Source: Hyaloraphidium curvatum (lineage: Eukaryota; Monoblepharomycota; Hyaloraphidiomycetes; Hyaloraphidiales; Hyaloraphidiaceae). From it: a DNA stretch of 64,000 bases. Below, in pieces: positions 31,758 to 43,364 of the stretch. How positions within the stretch are numbered: position 1 is the first letter of the stretch; every line of letters starts with the position of its first letter. The DNA lies in assembly GCA_025558095.1 (NCBI GenBank), contig JAIVFI010000001.1, positions 634,501 through 698,500 of the forward strand, in the 5' to 3' direction. The notes under the pieces were generated by a model that made no database searches, had not been told where the DNA came from, and saw only the letters and a program-made list of their open reading frames with translations. A program made the position numbers and the translations under genes.

Positions 31758-33513
31758 ATGGCGACGACGCCTCCAAAATCACCCGGCCCGGGGGCGGCCC
31801 GGCCGAAACCGTACCCGGCGCTGGACTACTTCGCCGTGTACGCGCCGGCGCTCGGGCAGACGGAGGAGACCGAGGCCGAGCAGCTGCTCTATTTCCACCC
31901 CGAGGACGCGTACTCGGAGGACGATAGGATAAAGAAGATCGGGCTGGCGCAGGGCTTGGTCAATTTCACGCGGTGGGCTGCGCGGACGGCGCGTTGATGC
32001 GGTGGAGGAGCTCAACAGCGTTTCGGCCGCAGGACGTTTTCGCCGGCAAAGCCGTGCCAGAATGCGCACTCGCAAAAGGCACGGCTGACGATTTTGGAGG
32101 TCGAGCCCGGGTTCTGGATGCTGCTGGTGTGTGGGGGTTGCTAGGGCCAGTTGGACAACGTCTCTGAACAGGGCGGTTCGTATCCACACACAGAGGATCA
32201 AGCTCGGCGTCGCATCGATCCAGGGTAAGGACGGCAAGGACGTCATGGAGTACCTCGACTCGCGCCTGAGCGACTCGACCTGCGAGGAGATGCTGCGCGA
32301 GGCCTACCGCCTCTTCCGGCTCCTCAACTCCACCCTCACCCAGCTCGCCTCGGCCTCCGTGCGGGATCTGCGATCCCGGCTCGGCGCCTTCTTCAATTCC
32401 TACGTGCGCCGTTGGCAATCCCCCGGCGGCATCCCGGAGCTCGCATTACCACGAAGCTGGGGCGGAACGGAGGTGCTCACGCTGGACAAGGACAGCTACT
32501 CTGAGGTGCTTTCTTTCGTCTACGGCGTGGAGGACTGGCTTTCGGCCGCCCCGGGCGGCGAACAGCCCACGGCTACCGTTCTCTTGTGGCGGAGCCACGT
32601 GGTCTGGAACGGCCTCCGCAGCCTGGACGACCTCGCGGCCGTGTACGACATCCTCACCGACCCCGCGGTCGCCTCGGCGGCGCCGCACGGGATCAAATCG
32701 CGGGAGAACCGGACCTGCGCCATCCCCGGGCGCGCCCTGGGCTTCGCACCGGATGGTTCCGCCGTCTACGCGGGCCAGCAGCCCGAGGAGGAACCGCGGG
32801 GCGTGTCGCTGTTTTCCCGACGCGGTGCTGGCCCGAAGCTTCCCTTTTCGGGCTTCCTCACTGGCCCGGCCAATCTTTCGGACCCGCACGCGGAGATCTC
32901 GCTCCAGGACGTGCACATTTCCTCCTCTCCGGACGGCGGGACCGAACCGCACCGCTTTGTTGCCTACCAGCACATGGACGATTTCACGCTGCTCCTCTTC
33001 CTCCCCCTTCCGGCAGCGCGGGCGTCGGAGCTCGAGTTCTACCACTCTTTGGAAGCCCACATTCGGCCGCGGTTGGACGCTCTGCTGCCGGCGGTCCGCG
33101 AGGAGTGGAAAGTGCGCAAGCGAGGCAGGTTGGTTGTCGCGACTGCCTTCCGCGCTAAAAGCTCTGATTTCGTGGGCCTTAGCGACTTTGTGGAGGAAAA
33201 CTACCGCTTCCTCTACCTCAACGGCGCGACGTACGCCGTCCGCTCGTCCCTCGGCGCCGGCAAATCCACTCGGGTGGGCGAGGACATGCTCCGCGCGCTG
33301 CAGGACCTGCGCCCGACGGTGCGAGCGGGTAGCGACGCGGTGGTCCGCTTCGCGCCGGCAAAAGGCGCCGAGTTCTGGGTCGTCGCGCGGTGCAGGGACG
33401 GCAAGGAGCTGTACGTGCTGCTGCCGGGGACAAAGGGGAGCACGCTTGCGGACGTGGACGGGGAGATCGCCCAGCTGGCCGCGAGCTTCTTTGGCGACAT
33501 TCTTGGGGCGTGA
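31758..33513 (+). CDS. CCZ1: Vacuolar fusion protein Ccz1
   Basis: Exon 1 is 31758-31972 and exon 2 starts at 32033. It ends at 32126 or 32128, joining exon 3 at 32194 or 32172 (542 or 550 aa). Splicing creates NFTRTFSPAKPCQNAHSQKA followed by LTILEVEPGFWMLL, the conserved first longin-domain segment of Ccz1 proteins. Before it, YFAVYAPALGQTEETEAEQL and EDAYSEDDRIKKIGLAQGLV are equally typical. Later parts hold a second longin (TEVLTLDKDSYSEVLSFVYG) and the C-terminal third longin region. Ccz1 pairs with Mon1 as the guanine-nucleotide exchange factor that loads Rab7/Ypt7 on late endosomes and autophagosomes. Mon1 is not in the window. Confidence 0.9.
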
Positions 33514-33538
33514 CGACCCCGTTCTTGACGACAGAGGT

Positions 33539-35605
33539 CTATTCGCGACGAAAGAATGACGTCAGCTTCTTCTCCCCCGACCCGCCCCGCGCGCTGGGAG
33601 GCTGCTTCCGCTTCGTCCCCGCCGCCGTGCCGCCCAGCACGACGCGGTTCTCCCGACTCAGGTCCAGGGCAAAGTGGTAGTCTTCGTGCTCGGCGCGCTC
33701 CGGCGCGGGGAAGCTCCGCGAGCACCGATAGCAGACGAAGATTTCGGCGGTCGGCACGTCCGCAGGCGCGTCGACGAGTTCGATCGGTGCCGCCGCCTGG
33801 GCAGCCGGCGGAGCGGAGTGCGCAGGAGGCTGGGTATCGGGAGGCTGCTTGGAGCCAAAGAAAGATTTGACCGAGGCGTTCTGCTTGGGTATCGTCCGCT
33901 GCGGCGGCGCCGAGGTCCACGACGTCCGCTGCGGCTCCGCTGGCTCCTTTCTCTGTCGATCGGCGGCATCGCCGTCCTCGCCGTCGGCGAACCCGTCCGC
34001 GTCGTCATCCCGCCCCTCAACCGGCTCCTCCTTTTTCCCGAGGAATTTCTCGATCGCCCCGCTCCCCTTGTCGCCAAACAGCGACCCGGCCTGAAGCGAG
34101 CAGTGGAAGAGGGGGAGGGCGCGGCCGTCGCCTTCCTGCCGGAACATGTCGAAGGCGCGCTGCGAGATGACGTCGCCGTTGCACATGTGCCGGGGAGGAA
34201 AGGCACAGGTTCGGGATTTATCGAGGGCGTTGGATTTGAGGTGGAGCTTGAAGAAGTAGAAGAAGTTAACGCGGGCACACGAGACTTCTCGAAGCCACGT
34301 ACGACGAGAGTCTTGCTCCAACGACCGTTGACGTCGTAGTCCTCCGTGATCCGGTCGTGGATCTCCCACGCCAAAACGTCCAGCCAGTGCTTGACCTCGT
34401 CCATAGTCCGCAGCGGCGGCCGGAAGCTCTTTGCGCTCATCATGGTCCCCGCCTTTGTCCTCCTCACCACCTCGTCCGAGTTGATCCCCCGCACGGCGTC
34501 AAACAGCCAGCTCCCGCTCTGGGCGCCGAACTTCTGCTGCAGCTGGTCCCGCGAGTACTGCCAGAGGTCCGACACGGTGCTAGCGCCGTACTCGGCCTCG
34601 ACCTGCTCGCCAAACTTGCCGCCCAGGTTGCGGATCTTGGTGAAGGGCAGGTCGCGCATGAAGTCGAGCACGTGCGCGTGGCGCAGGGCGGTCTGCTTGT
34701 CGGGCTTGTTGAGCGCCGACACGAGCTTGGCCAGCATCTTGTTGGAGCCGATCCCGGCCGAGCAGGTGTAGCCGAGTTCGGAACGGATGGCGGCGCGGAT
34801 CTCGCGGACGAGCTTGGCGCCCTCGTGGAGCTGCAGGTCGTGCCACCCGCGCGTCTTGCGCGGCACATCCTGTGAGCCGGGCTCCCCGGTGCGCTCCTTG
34901 GCGTCCGGCAGCCCGACGACGAAAGTCTCCGGCCCCCAGGCGACCTCAGGCCCGTCCTCGCTCTGCTCCATCGCTTCCCACTCGGCCAGTGCCCTCTCCG
35001 ACCCGCCCGGCTCGTCGAGCATCGCCACGAACCGCGCCGCGATCCGCCGGTTCACAATCTCCCCCGCCTCGACGTATGCCTCGTCGATGCTCGCGCGCTC
35101 CACGGTCCCATGGCTCGGGGGCACGTGCCGCTCGATGATGGCAAAGATGCGGGACGAGGCCTCGCGGTACGGTTTCAGGGAGACCTTGTGGGTCGCGTAC
35201 TTTGGATCCGGATGGTAAGCAGGCGCGTGGGAGCCCTGCGCGTACGTTGCGACGTGCACGAGGGTCAATTCGGGGCACAGTTTCAGAGCATCCTCGACGG
35301 TGGAGTGCCGTTTGATGCCCTTGGCTCGGGCGGGGTAGTTGACCGCAATGAGGCCGTTCCATTGCTGAACGCAGAGCGGCTGGTCCTCGGGGCTTCCTGT
35401 CCTAACCATCTCGACCTGGCCTGTACGGGGGACAGGTCAGCGGCTGGAGGTGCCAAGGGAGGGCCGTCAACCCACAGTAGAAGGCGTCCAGGTCGATATG
35501 GACCACGAGACGCGACCCAAAAGCCTTGAGGTGGTTCAAGATCCTCTTCTGCAGGGCGAGAGCCTCCAGGGACTGCGGTTGCGGAGCCTTGCTTGAGGTT
35601 GCCAT
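33539..35605 (-). CDS. RAD30: DNA polymerase eta (Y-family)
   Basis: Exons 35605-35476, 35420-34303 and 34246-33539 give 651 aa. The metal-binding start VVHIDLDAFYCQVEM is restored by removing intron 1; VERASIDEAYVEAGEI holds the SxDE catalytic pair; SAGIGSNKMLAKL and LPFTKIRNLGGKFGEQVE are the finger/thumb motifs. Exon 3 completes the little-finger domain (KSRTCAFPPRHMCNGD). A UBZ-type zinc finger follows (CYRCSRSFPA...HEDYH, residues about 588-607). The protein ends in a PCNA-binding motif, EKKLTSFFRRE, with a second PIP-like ASVKSFFGSKQ upstream. The enzyme carries out translesion synthesis opposite UV dimers, recruited by ubiquitylated PCNA. It is divergent from the ELMO gene. The stop lies 25 bp past the convergent CCZ1 stop. 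Confidence 0.95.
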
Positions 35606-35777
35606 TGCTCGCTCCCCGGCCCCCTCCGAGGGCAACCGTGACCAGCAGCGCAATATGTAGCACTATGGCATCGTGAAACGCGGCTTTAGAGGCCGAGATC
35701 AGCGCTTCCTGGCCCCGGCCGCCCCGCGACGGTTGAGGTGCGCAATTCCCTTGTCGGGAGCTGAGCCGCACCGCATC
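35606..35777. promoter_or_regulatory. Shared divergent promoter
   Basis: 172 bp between the starts of the polymerase eta and ELMO-domain genes. It must serve both; no specific element recognised. Confidence 0.4.
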
Positions 35778-36797
35778 ATGTCCGGCTCGCAGTACGGCCC
35801 TGTGCCGTTCGATCTCTCATTCCTCGACGCGGTGTACGCGCGGCCCGCGCTCGCCCGGCTGTACCGGGCGCTGAAGGCGGCGGTGCGGCTCGTCACGGGA
35901 AAGTCGGAGCTCCAGCGGGCAGTCGACCGCGCAGCCGGCGGAAGCCGGGCTTCCAGCAAATCATTGTCGTCGATTGCCGCAGATGATGCCTACCGCATCG
36001 GCAGGGTCATCGCCCGGTCGACCCAGCTGGAGGCAGAGCGGGCCACGCTGGACTCGGCAAACCCGGACCTCAATGCTGCCGCAGTCGCCCTTATGCGGCG
36101 CAAGCGGTTTCCCGATGCGGAAAGGACAGACTCCGCCCGGGCAGGAGTGCTGATATCTGCTCTGCGGTCGCTACACGGTCTCCGTTCGCTCAAGGAGGAC
36201 CTGCTGGCGACCGCCGCGCGGCCGATATCGCTGTCGACGCCGGCCGATCTGGCCAAGCTTTCGGACCTTCATCGGGCTCTTTTGGATGCCAAGGCGCCCG
36301 AGGGAAAGTCCGAAGGCTGGAAGGAGCTCGGATTCCAGGGCACGGACCCGTCAACTGATGTTCGCGGTGCCGGCGCGCTCGCCATTGATGATCTCTGGTT
36401 CGTGGTCTCCCGCCCGATCTCCCTTGCAGGTCACCTCACCATCTTTACCCGCAGCCACTTTGCCCGCAACCATCCCGGCCTCTCTCGCTCCGCGCTGGAC
36501 GTCTCGCGGCACCCGACCGCGTGGTTCCCCTTCGCCGTCGCCGGCATCAACGTCACCTCGCACCTGCTCTCGCTCCTCCGCTCCGGCGCCCTGGACCTGC
36601 ACCTGATGCGCGCGGGGTCTTCCAGGGAGGCGTGGCACGAGCTCTATAGCTACCTGCTGCACAGCCTGGCCGAGGAATGGGCGTCCCGCCGCGCTTCGGG
36701 GCCGCTGAGCGTGCTGGATTTCAACGACGTCTTTGGCGGCGTCAAGCGCCGCTTCGAGGCCGAGCTGCGCGCTGGCAAAGCTTGCCGCGTCGGCTAG
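35778..36797 (+). CDS. ELMO/CED-12 domain protein
   Basis: Single exon, 339 aa. The C-terminal two thirds carry the ELMO domain signature: KLSDLHRALLDAKAPEGKSE, then WKELGFQGTDPSTDVRGAGA and LAIDDLWFVVSR, which matches the invariant 'W..iGFQg.dP.tDfRg.G.l.l..L'. The size is like ELMOD1-3, not the larger DOCK-binding ELMO proteins. ELMOD proteins act as GTPase-activating proteins for Arf/Arl small GTPases; the ArgGAP-like catalytic Arg would be the one in 'TDvRG'. The N-terminal ~150 residues are helical and unknown. The frame is open further upstream (to 35673), but the Met at 35778 has a better context and lies outside the promoter of the divergent gene. Confidence 0.85.
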   Translation: MSGSQYGPVPFDLSFLDAVYARPALARLYRALKAAVRLVTGKSELQRAVDRAAGGSRASSKSLSSIAADDAYRIGRVIARSTQLEAERATLDSANPDLNAAAVALMRRKRFPDAERTDSARAGVLISALRSLHGLRSLKEDLLATAARPISLSTPADLAKLSDLHRALLDAKAPEGKSEGWKELGFQGTDPSTDVRGAGALAIDDLWFVVSRPISLAGHLTIFTRSHFARNHPGLSRSALDVSRHPTAWFPFAVAGINVTSHLLSLLRSGALDLHLMRAGSSREAWHELYSYLLHSLAEEWASRRASGPLSVLDFNDVFGGVKRRFEAELRAGKACRVG

Positions 36798-36869
36798 CAT
36801 TCGAGCTTCTATGCATCCCTCGTTCCCAATATCGCCAAGAGCCATACTTAACCAAGATTGAGCCTGCGT

Positions 36870-39718
36870 TCAGTCGTCGTCCGGGATCTCGATCACCTCG
36901 ACCTTGCCCCCTTCCCGCTTTCCGCCCACCAGCTCCCGCACCGGTGCCGCCTCTTTCGTCATCTCGTAGAGCCGCTCCTCGATTGTGTTGCGGCACACGA
37001 AGCGGGTGACCTTGACCCGCCTCCTCTCTGCCAGCGCCGGGTCAGCAAATCCCGCGGCACTAGTCAAACGGGCAACCCACGTCCGAGCCGCACCGTCCGC
37101 CCGATCGCCTGCGTCTCCACCGCAGCCGCGTGGGACGGGTTCACTCCCGCAACCGCCTCCACAATCACCACATGGTTCGCATTCTGGAGGTTCAGCCCGG
37201 CGGCGGTGGCCCCAGAGAGGGACATCATCAGCACGCGGCATGTGGGCGAGGTGCGGAAGCGGAGGAGGGCGGCGTCCTTCTTGTGCCGCGGGCCGCGGAG
37301 GGTGGCGGATTCGATGCCTTCGGCCTAAGATGGGGGGAAGTGGTCAGATCGCTTGAAACGCAACCCCCGCGCAAACTGGGCACCTTGAGGGAAGCCGCGA
37401 GTACGTGCAGCATCCGGTCGTACTGGCTGAACACGATGAATCTTGGATCGGGATCGTCCGGGTCGGCCATGTGCGCCTGGATCACCCTAATGAGCGCCGC
37501 GGGCTTGGTCCCGTGCTTGGCGACCAGCCTGGGCAGATGCCGCTCCGTCTCGCGGATCGTGAAGGTCGCGACCTGCCCCTTGCCGGTCTCCTTGCGGCAG
37601 GTGGGGCAGGTTCCTTTCAAAGTGATCCACTGGTCCAGGCAGCGCGGGCAACAAAAGTGCCCGCACGGTCCGACGGCGACCTCCCGCAGGTCTTCGGAGC
37701 AGATGAGGCAGATCTCCAGGTCGTCCTCCAGCCCAGGCAGTCCTCCAGCAGGCTTCGTCGAACCCTCGTCGGACTTGGCGAGGTCCGTCGGGCCGGAAGA
37801 CGACGCCGCCGGCCGGTTCTCCTTCTCGTCGTCCGCGGCGGGCCCGTCCGAGCTCGGAATCTCGATCACCTCGCTCGCCAGCGACGACTGCGTGGGCTGC
37901 ACAGTTGACGATGCCGGCGCCTGAGGCTCCGAAGGCGCTTCCACCGCAACCCCCTGCGACGACGGCGGGGACGAAGATGCCTCTGCGACCCCCTGCGACG
38001 ACGACGCCTCCCCGGTGCGCTGCGTGGCCTGCATGGCCTGCACCTTGCCCGCGATTCCGTCGAAGTAGTCCCTTTGCTTCGAGAGCTCCACCGCCTCCCT
38101 GCCGAGCCTGTCCACGTCCGCCTCGGAGTCGCGTACGAACTTCTCCGTCTGCCTCGTCACGTGGTCCAGGTCCTCCTGCGGGAGCCCGAGGGCCCACGAC
38201 TTGGCCCGCTCGAAGGAAGAGAAGATCTCCGAGACGAACCTGGCGCCCGTCTGGTCGCGCACCATGATCCGGAAGCCCTTTGCAAGGGCGAGCTGGTCGC
38301 CGGGGTCGAGGCCGGGGCCGAGGGCCCTCATCTTGTGGATGTACTGGAAGAGGGCGAGGGTGTTCTGGGCACAGGGAATCTCCTCCAGCAGGTTCTTCCT
38401 GGTCGTCTCGGCGCGCTGGATTTCCCTGCCGCGTTCGCGGACGACGTGGACCTGCGCACAAGTCAGGTGCCTGGTTCCCCAGCGAGGTGAAGACACCAAC
38501 CCTGAGCTGCTCCAGAGTAAGCCTGAACAGGCTCTCCTGCTTGCCACGCTGGTGCGAACCGTCCACGAGCGGCGCCAGCTCCACCTCCTCCCCTTCGAGC
38601 TCCGCCTCGGCCGCGAGCGAGCCCACCAGCGGCGCGGAGCAGAACATCCTCAGCTTGGTGAACCGCGAGTGCCACGGGTCCGCGCTTTCGTCGCCCGAGG
38701 GCGCCATGTACCCGCTCCGCCAGGCCTCGTCGCGGTACAGCGCGCGTTCGACGTCGCAGAGATCGATGTAAAAGACGTCCTCGGTGTACCCAGGTCCCAA
38801 AGTCGATGGGGCGGAGCGCTCGCCTTGACCCTCGGCGATGGGGAACGGTGAAGGCACTGCGGCGACAAGCTCGGCCGAGGCGGTCTCGGGAGTGTTGCGA
38901 ATGTAGATGAGCTCCTTCAACCGGGTGAAGACGTCCGACTGCGGGAGCTTCCGCTTGGTCGTGAACGCGAAAGGCGTTTGGGTCAGGTTGATTCTCAGGC
39001 GGATGCGAAGCAGCTGGTTGATGGCCAGGATCGACGAGTCGTGGTGGGGAAAGGGCGTGCCCGAAACAGCCCAGACATTGTCCGATTGCAGGCTTTGGAA
39101 GATTGCCATGGCCGCCCCGTCGAGGAATACGGCGTCGTGGCACTCGTCAAACACGCAGCGGCGGAAGACAAAGGACCGCCAGAAATAGATCTGCTTGCTA
39201 TCCGGAGCGACCAAGGCCTCGAGCGGCAGAATGACAAAGTCCACCTCGGTCACGACCTTTTGCGAGGTGGCGCCGTTTGCAACGACGGCAGCCAGGTCCG
39301 TGAACTTGTCGACCTCGGTCTTCCACGATCCGCACAAGTGAGAAGGGCAGACGACGAAGTTGGCCTTGACGTTGATCGCCCCGTCTCGGGGCTTCGACGT
39401 CGACACGCCGCCGCGCCGGACGCAGAGGGCAATGACCTCCGCGGTCTTGCCCATGCCGACGGTGTCGGCCACGACCCCTCCCATGGTGGTCAGGTCGCGG
39501 AAGGTCCCCAGACCGTCCAGCTTCGGGCTGTCCTCGAGGTCCATCATCCGCTTCAGGCTGCGCTTCTGGTGAGGATACAGATCCATCTTCAACCCAGGGC
39601 ATTGCTCCTGCGGCGCGTCCGGCGGTGTGGGGGGGATGTGGAAGAGGTAGGAGAGATCCTGCCGGCTCCGTTTCTCCACGTCCAGGTACTCGTCCAGGTC
39701 ATGGCGGCGTTTGGACAT
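36870..39718 (-). CDS. SNF2-family ATPase with internal RING finger and SUMO-interacting-like motifs
   Basis: Exons 39718-38501, 38451-37384, 37324-37081 and 37027-36870 give 895 aa. The helicase N-lobe has DLYPHQKRSLKRM, VVADTVGMGKTAEVIAL (Walker A), VFDECHD (Walker B) and AVSGTPFPH. Next come a helical/coiled region, an acidic tail and a C3HC4 RING (CLICSED...CGHFCCPRCL...CPTC, residues about 654-691), then the C-lobe (RFIVFSQYDRMLHVL, MMSLSGATAAGLNLQNANHV, IGRTVRLGQ). Two SIM-like motifs occur: EVIEIPSSD (near 598) and the terminal VEVIEIPDDD. This resembles Rad5/Uls1/Irc20/SHPRH-type ubiquitin-ligase translocases, small in size. It probably clears proteins from chromatin or handles DNA-damage substrates. 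Confidence 0.9.
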
Positions 39719-40172
39719 GGGGACAACGGTTCAACCGTTTCTCACCCCGCAGCGGGTGCAATCCCGCGCCGCACTGCTCGGCACTTTCCGAGCTCAATAG
39801 ATGGAATGTTCCCAGCAGTTTCTGCCCTTTGCGGAGACCAGGACAGCATTGGTTGCGCCGTGATTCGGCGCGTTCGAAGCAGGTGTCTGGGAAGAAAGTT
39901 ACCGTTTTTCGTGGTTGGCCCACGGTCCTACGAGAATCGGCTAACCTCGGGTGATCGGAAGCCGCGCCCAAATCTCCAAACGCGCCATTGCAACGCCGTT
40001 CATGCGCTTCGGTGGACTTCCCCGAGCGTCTATCCGAGCATTTGCAAACGCCGGATACAAAAGCAGCCAGCGCCTGGGTGCAACCCCACTCTTCGCGACC
40101 CTCTGCCTCTTGCCGACGCTCGCATCTTTCGCAACCACCTCCACCGCCATCGAAAGCCAACCCGGAACCAAA
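39719..40172. promoter_or_regulatory. Divergent intergenic region
   Basis: About 450 bp between the SNF2-RING start and the pirin start. The pirin frame stays open back to 39951, and an in-frame ATG at 40002 would add a 57-residue Arg/Ala/Ser-rich leader. Otherwise no coding sequence is seen. Confidence 0.4.
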
Positions 40173-41421
40173 ATGTCGAAGCTCTTCATCGGCAAGGAGC
40201 GGCCCCTCGGCTTCCAGTGGCAGACCGAGAACCCGTTCATCTTCACGGTGCACCACGCCGACATCTACCCCCCCGACACCACGGGCCTGCAAGCCCCCGA
40301 CCCGGCGCTCCTCAAGGGACGGAACATGGGCAACGACTTCGAGATTAAGGATGGCTGGAGAATGTATCATGGCGATGTCGTCCCTGGCTTCCCGCAGCAC
40401 CCTCACCGAGGTGGGCACCTTCGTCGCTACGGGTCGGAAACCAGCGTTAACACCTTCGCTCCTTCCAGGATTCGAAACGATCACGATAGTCCGCGAGGGC
40501 TTCATCGACCACTCCGATTCCCTCGGCGGCGCGGCCCGTTTTGGCGGCGGAAGTGACACACAGTGGATGACAGCAGGCCGGGGAATCGTCCACTGCGAAA
40601 TGTTCCCCCTGATCTCGAAAACGGACAACAATCCTACGAACTTCTTTCAGATTTGGATACGTTTGCCGAAGGTGGATCGCATGGTGGACCCCTCCTACGC
40701 CATGCTGTGGGCGGAGAAGATCCCCAAGAAGGTTTTGAAGGACGAGAACGGGAACGAGACCGAGGTCATCGTCATCGCCAACGGCATGAACCCCAAGATG
40801 CCCTGGGGCGAGGAGGTGCCCACCTTCCCGCACCCGCCGCCCAACTCGTGGGCTTCCCGGCCCGACGCGCACGTGTGGATCTGGACCATCAAGCTCAAGC
40901 CGAACGCCAAGTTCACGCTGCCCGCCGCCGCGCCGGGGCTCAACCGCAACCTCTACTTCCACATGGGCAAGACGCTCAAGGTCTCCTCCGGCCCCGACCC
41001 TGTGACGGCCGTCGACAGCAGGGAGTTCCGCAAGGGGGTGGCGATCAAGGTTCGGTCGGACGCCGACGCTTACATCGAGAACGGGCCCGAGGAGAGCGAG
41101 ATCCTGCTGCTCCAGGGCAAGCCGATCGAAGAGCCGATCGTGCAGCACGGACCATTCGTCGGGAACACCCAGGTACGAGGAATCGATTCGCACCCCCTTC
41201 TCAATGACTGATTCGCTCTCCCCCAGAACGACATCGTCGCAGCCTTCCAGGACTACCAGCGCACCATGTTCGGCGGCTGGCCCTACATCAGCGACGAGCC
41301 CGTGCATGACCGCGACATCGGCCGGTTCGCGCGGCACCCGGACGGCAAGCTCGAGCGCCCGGGCGCGGACGGGCCCGTGGCCAAGATTGAGGGCATCGCG
41401 CCGAGGCGCGACGAGCTGTGA
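40173..41421 (+). CDS. Pirin-family cupin
   Basis: Exons 40173-40410, 40469-41172 and 41227-41421 give 378 aa. The pirin N-domain is clear: PQHPHRGFETITIV, made by splicing, supplies two metal-binding His, and TAGRGIVHCEMF supplies the third His and the Glu. FVGNTQNDIVAAFQDYQRTM near the end matches the 'GPFVmnt..Ei..a..dy..g.fg' C-terminal motif. Pirins bind one iron and act as quercetin dioxygenases or as redox-sensing transcription cofactors. It is about 80 residues longer than usual, mostly through an extended N-terminus before the cupin core and insertions in the second cupin. A start at 40002 would add a leader, possibly mitochondrial. Confidence 0.92.
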
Positions 41422-41526
41422 CTTGGTTACGCGAAGGATGGTTCTGAGGACTCTAGATTGAAGCTTTGATGTTGTTCATCAATTGAATTCTTGATTCATC
41501 GGAACTCCCCCTCCGCAATCGTCCGA

Positions 41527-43364
41527 CTACATCTTGAGCGGCTTCAACCCCAGCGCCGCCCGCATCTTGTTCGTCTCCTCGATCGACAGGCTCCCGTCCC
41601 CTCCCCCGCCCTTGCTCTCCGCCGGCCTCTCCCTGGGCTCGGCCTTCTCCATCACCGCCGCGTTCTTCTTGAACAGCCTGTCCACCTTGGACTTGGAGAA
41701 CTTCTTGGCCTTGCGCTCCACGTCGGGGAGCTCCGGCACCGCGCCCTCGTCCTCGGGCTTGGGCGACGGCGCGCGCTTTGGGGAGGGCGAACGGCGTCGG
41801 GCCTCTCGCTCCCTCTCCCTCCGATCCCGGTCGTCGCGCTCCCCCCTGTAGCTCCTCTCGCGATCATCCCAGCCCCTGTCCCTCCCGTCCCTATCCTTCC
41901 TGTCCCTGTCGTCCCTGTCCCACCTGTCCCGATCGTACCGATCCCCGCCCCTCCTGCGGTCGTCGTAGTACCCCCTCCCTCCCCGCCCATCCCTGCTCCG
42001 GCTGCGGGAGCGGCTGTACCGCCGGCTCCTGTCGCGCCGGTCCCGCGAATCGCGCCGCCGGGACCTCGACCTCGAGCGGGACGGGCTGCGCGAGTAGTCC
42101 CGGCCGCGGGAGACGAGGCGGCGGGGTCCCGAGCGGGAGCGCGACCTCGAGCGGGAGCGCGAACGCGAACGCGAGGGGGAGCGCCGCCGCGGGGAGGGCG
42201 GGCGGCGGGCGTCGCGCAAAGGCCGTTCGTCGCGCGGAGGCCGGTCCTCCCGAGAAGGCCCGTTGTCCCGAGAAGGCTTGACATCCCGTTCCGGCGCGCG
42301 ACCGTCCCTCCCGCGGTCCTCGCCGTGCAGTCCATTGCCCGGCTTCTCCTCCCTGGCCTTTTCGGGCGACCGCGAAGGCCTCCGCGGGGGAGGCGACGCG
42401 CGCTTCGGCGGCGGCGAGGGCGATTTCCCCTCCACCGGCACCGCCGGCCTGTCGACGTCCATCGAAACCGCAGCCCCGTTGGCCGGCGGCGGGGTCCGCG
42501 ATCTGGATCGCGAAACCGAGCGGGAACGGCTCCTGCTCCGAGACCTCGACCGGCTCCTGCTGCGGCTCCGGCTCCTGCTGCGGGACTTGGACCGGCTCCT
42601 GCTGCCGCTCCCACTCTCCGAATCGCTCCCCAGCTCGTCCTCGAGCGCGCTGTGCCGCGGGTCCAGCCTGCCTTCGTACTCGAGCTCCGACCGCTTCCGC
42701 AGGCGGGGGAGCTGCACGTCCAGGGCGCGTTCCTCGCGGAGCAGCTCGTCGATGAAGGCGTCGAGGGGGGTGATTTCGAAGCCTCCGGCTGCCGGGTGCG
42801 GAGGATTAGGAGGATGGCGAGGGCGGTCCGGCGACGTGCCCACCCGAAGTCCTCCTCCGCAGCTTCCTGTAGTCCACAAAGAGCGCCTCCAGCTCCTTGT
42901 AAATGTCCTCGCTCCTGCCCACCAGCCGCAGGTAGTACGCCCCCAGCGCGCGGAGGTACTTGAAGTCCTTCTGCCGGATGTACTCGACCACGATCTCCTC
43001 GTCCGGCTGCAGCTGCAGCATCTTGAGCACCAGGCAGATGAAGTCCGTCGGGCGCTGGTTGCCGCCGAACACGCCGCCGATGGCGTTGAGCTGCACGGCC
43101 TTGTCGATGATGGTCTCGGCTGGGACGCTGCGTTGGCGGTTGCGGCGACGCGTTCGGGGGCAGCTTACCGGTGAGGGCGAAGCAGTGCTCCTTCCAGTAC
43201 GGCGAGTCGTAAATGCGCGAGCGGATTATCTTTTCGATGAGGTACTGGGGGTTCGTGCCGTGGACTGGGAGGGGAGGAAGGGGAACGAGGAATGAGGTCC
43301 TCGAAAGGTGCTGGGGAGGGTCGGACGCACCCTGCTTGGCGTCGTCGACTGTTCGGTTCGCCAT
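41527..43364 (-). CDS. PRP38: Pre-mRNA splicing factor Prp38 with RS domain
   Basis: Exons 43364-43331, 43264-43169, 43119-42844 and 42788-41527 give 555 aa. The spliced core is nearly diagnostic: MANRTVDDAKQVHGTNPQYL, IIRSRIYDSPYWKEHCF, GGVFGGNQRPTDFICLVLKM and DFKYLRALGAYYLRLVG. Prp38 is a tri-snRNP protein needed for spliceosome activation, the step where Brr2 (also in this window) unwinds U4/U6. After the ~230-residue core comes a very long Arg/Ser domain: a block of RS repeats, then SR/RD-rich sequence, ending in a conserved-looking ETNKMRAALGLKPLKM tail. The RS tail is metazoan/plant-like; budding-yeast Prp38 lacks it. Confidence 0.96.
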
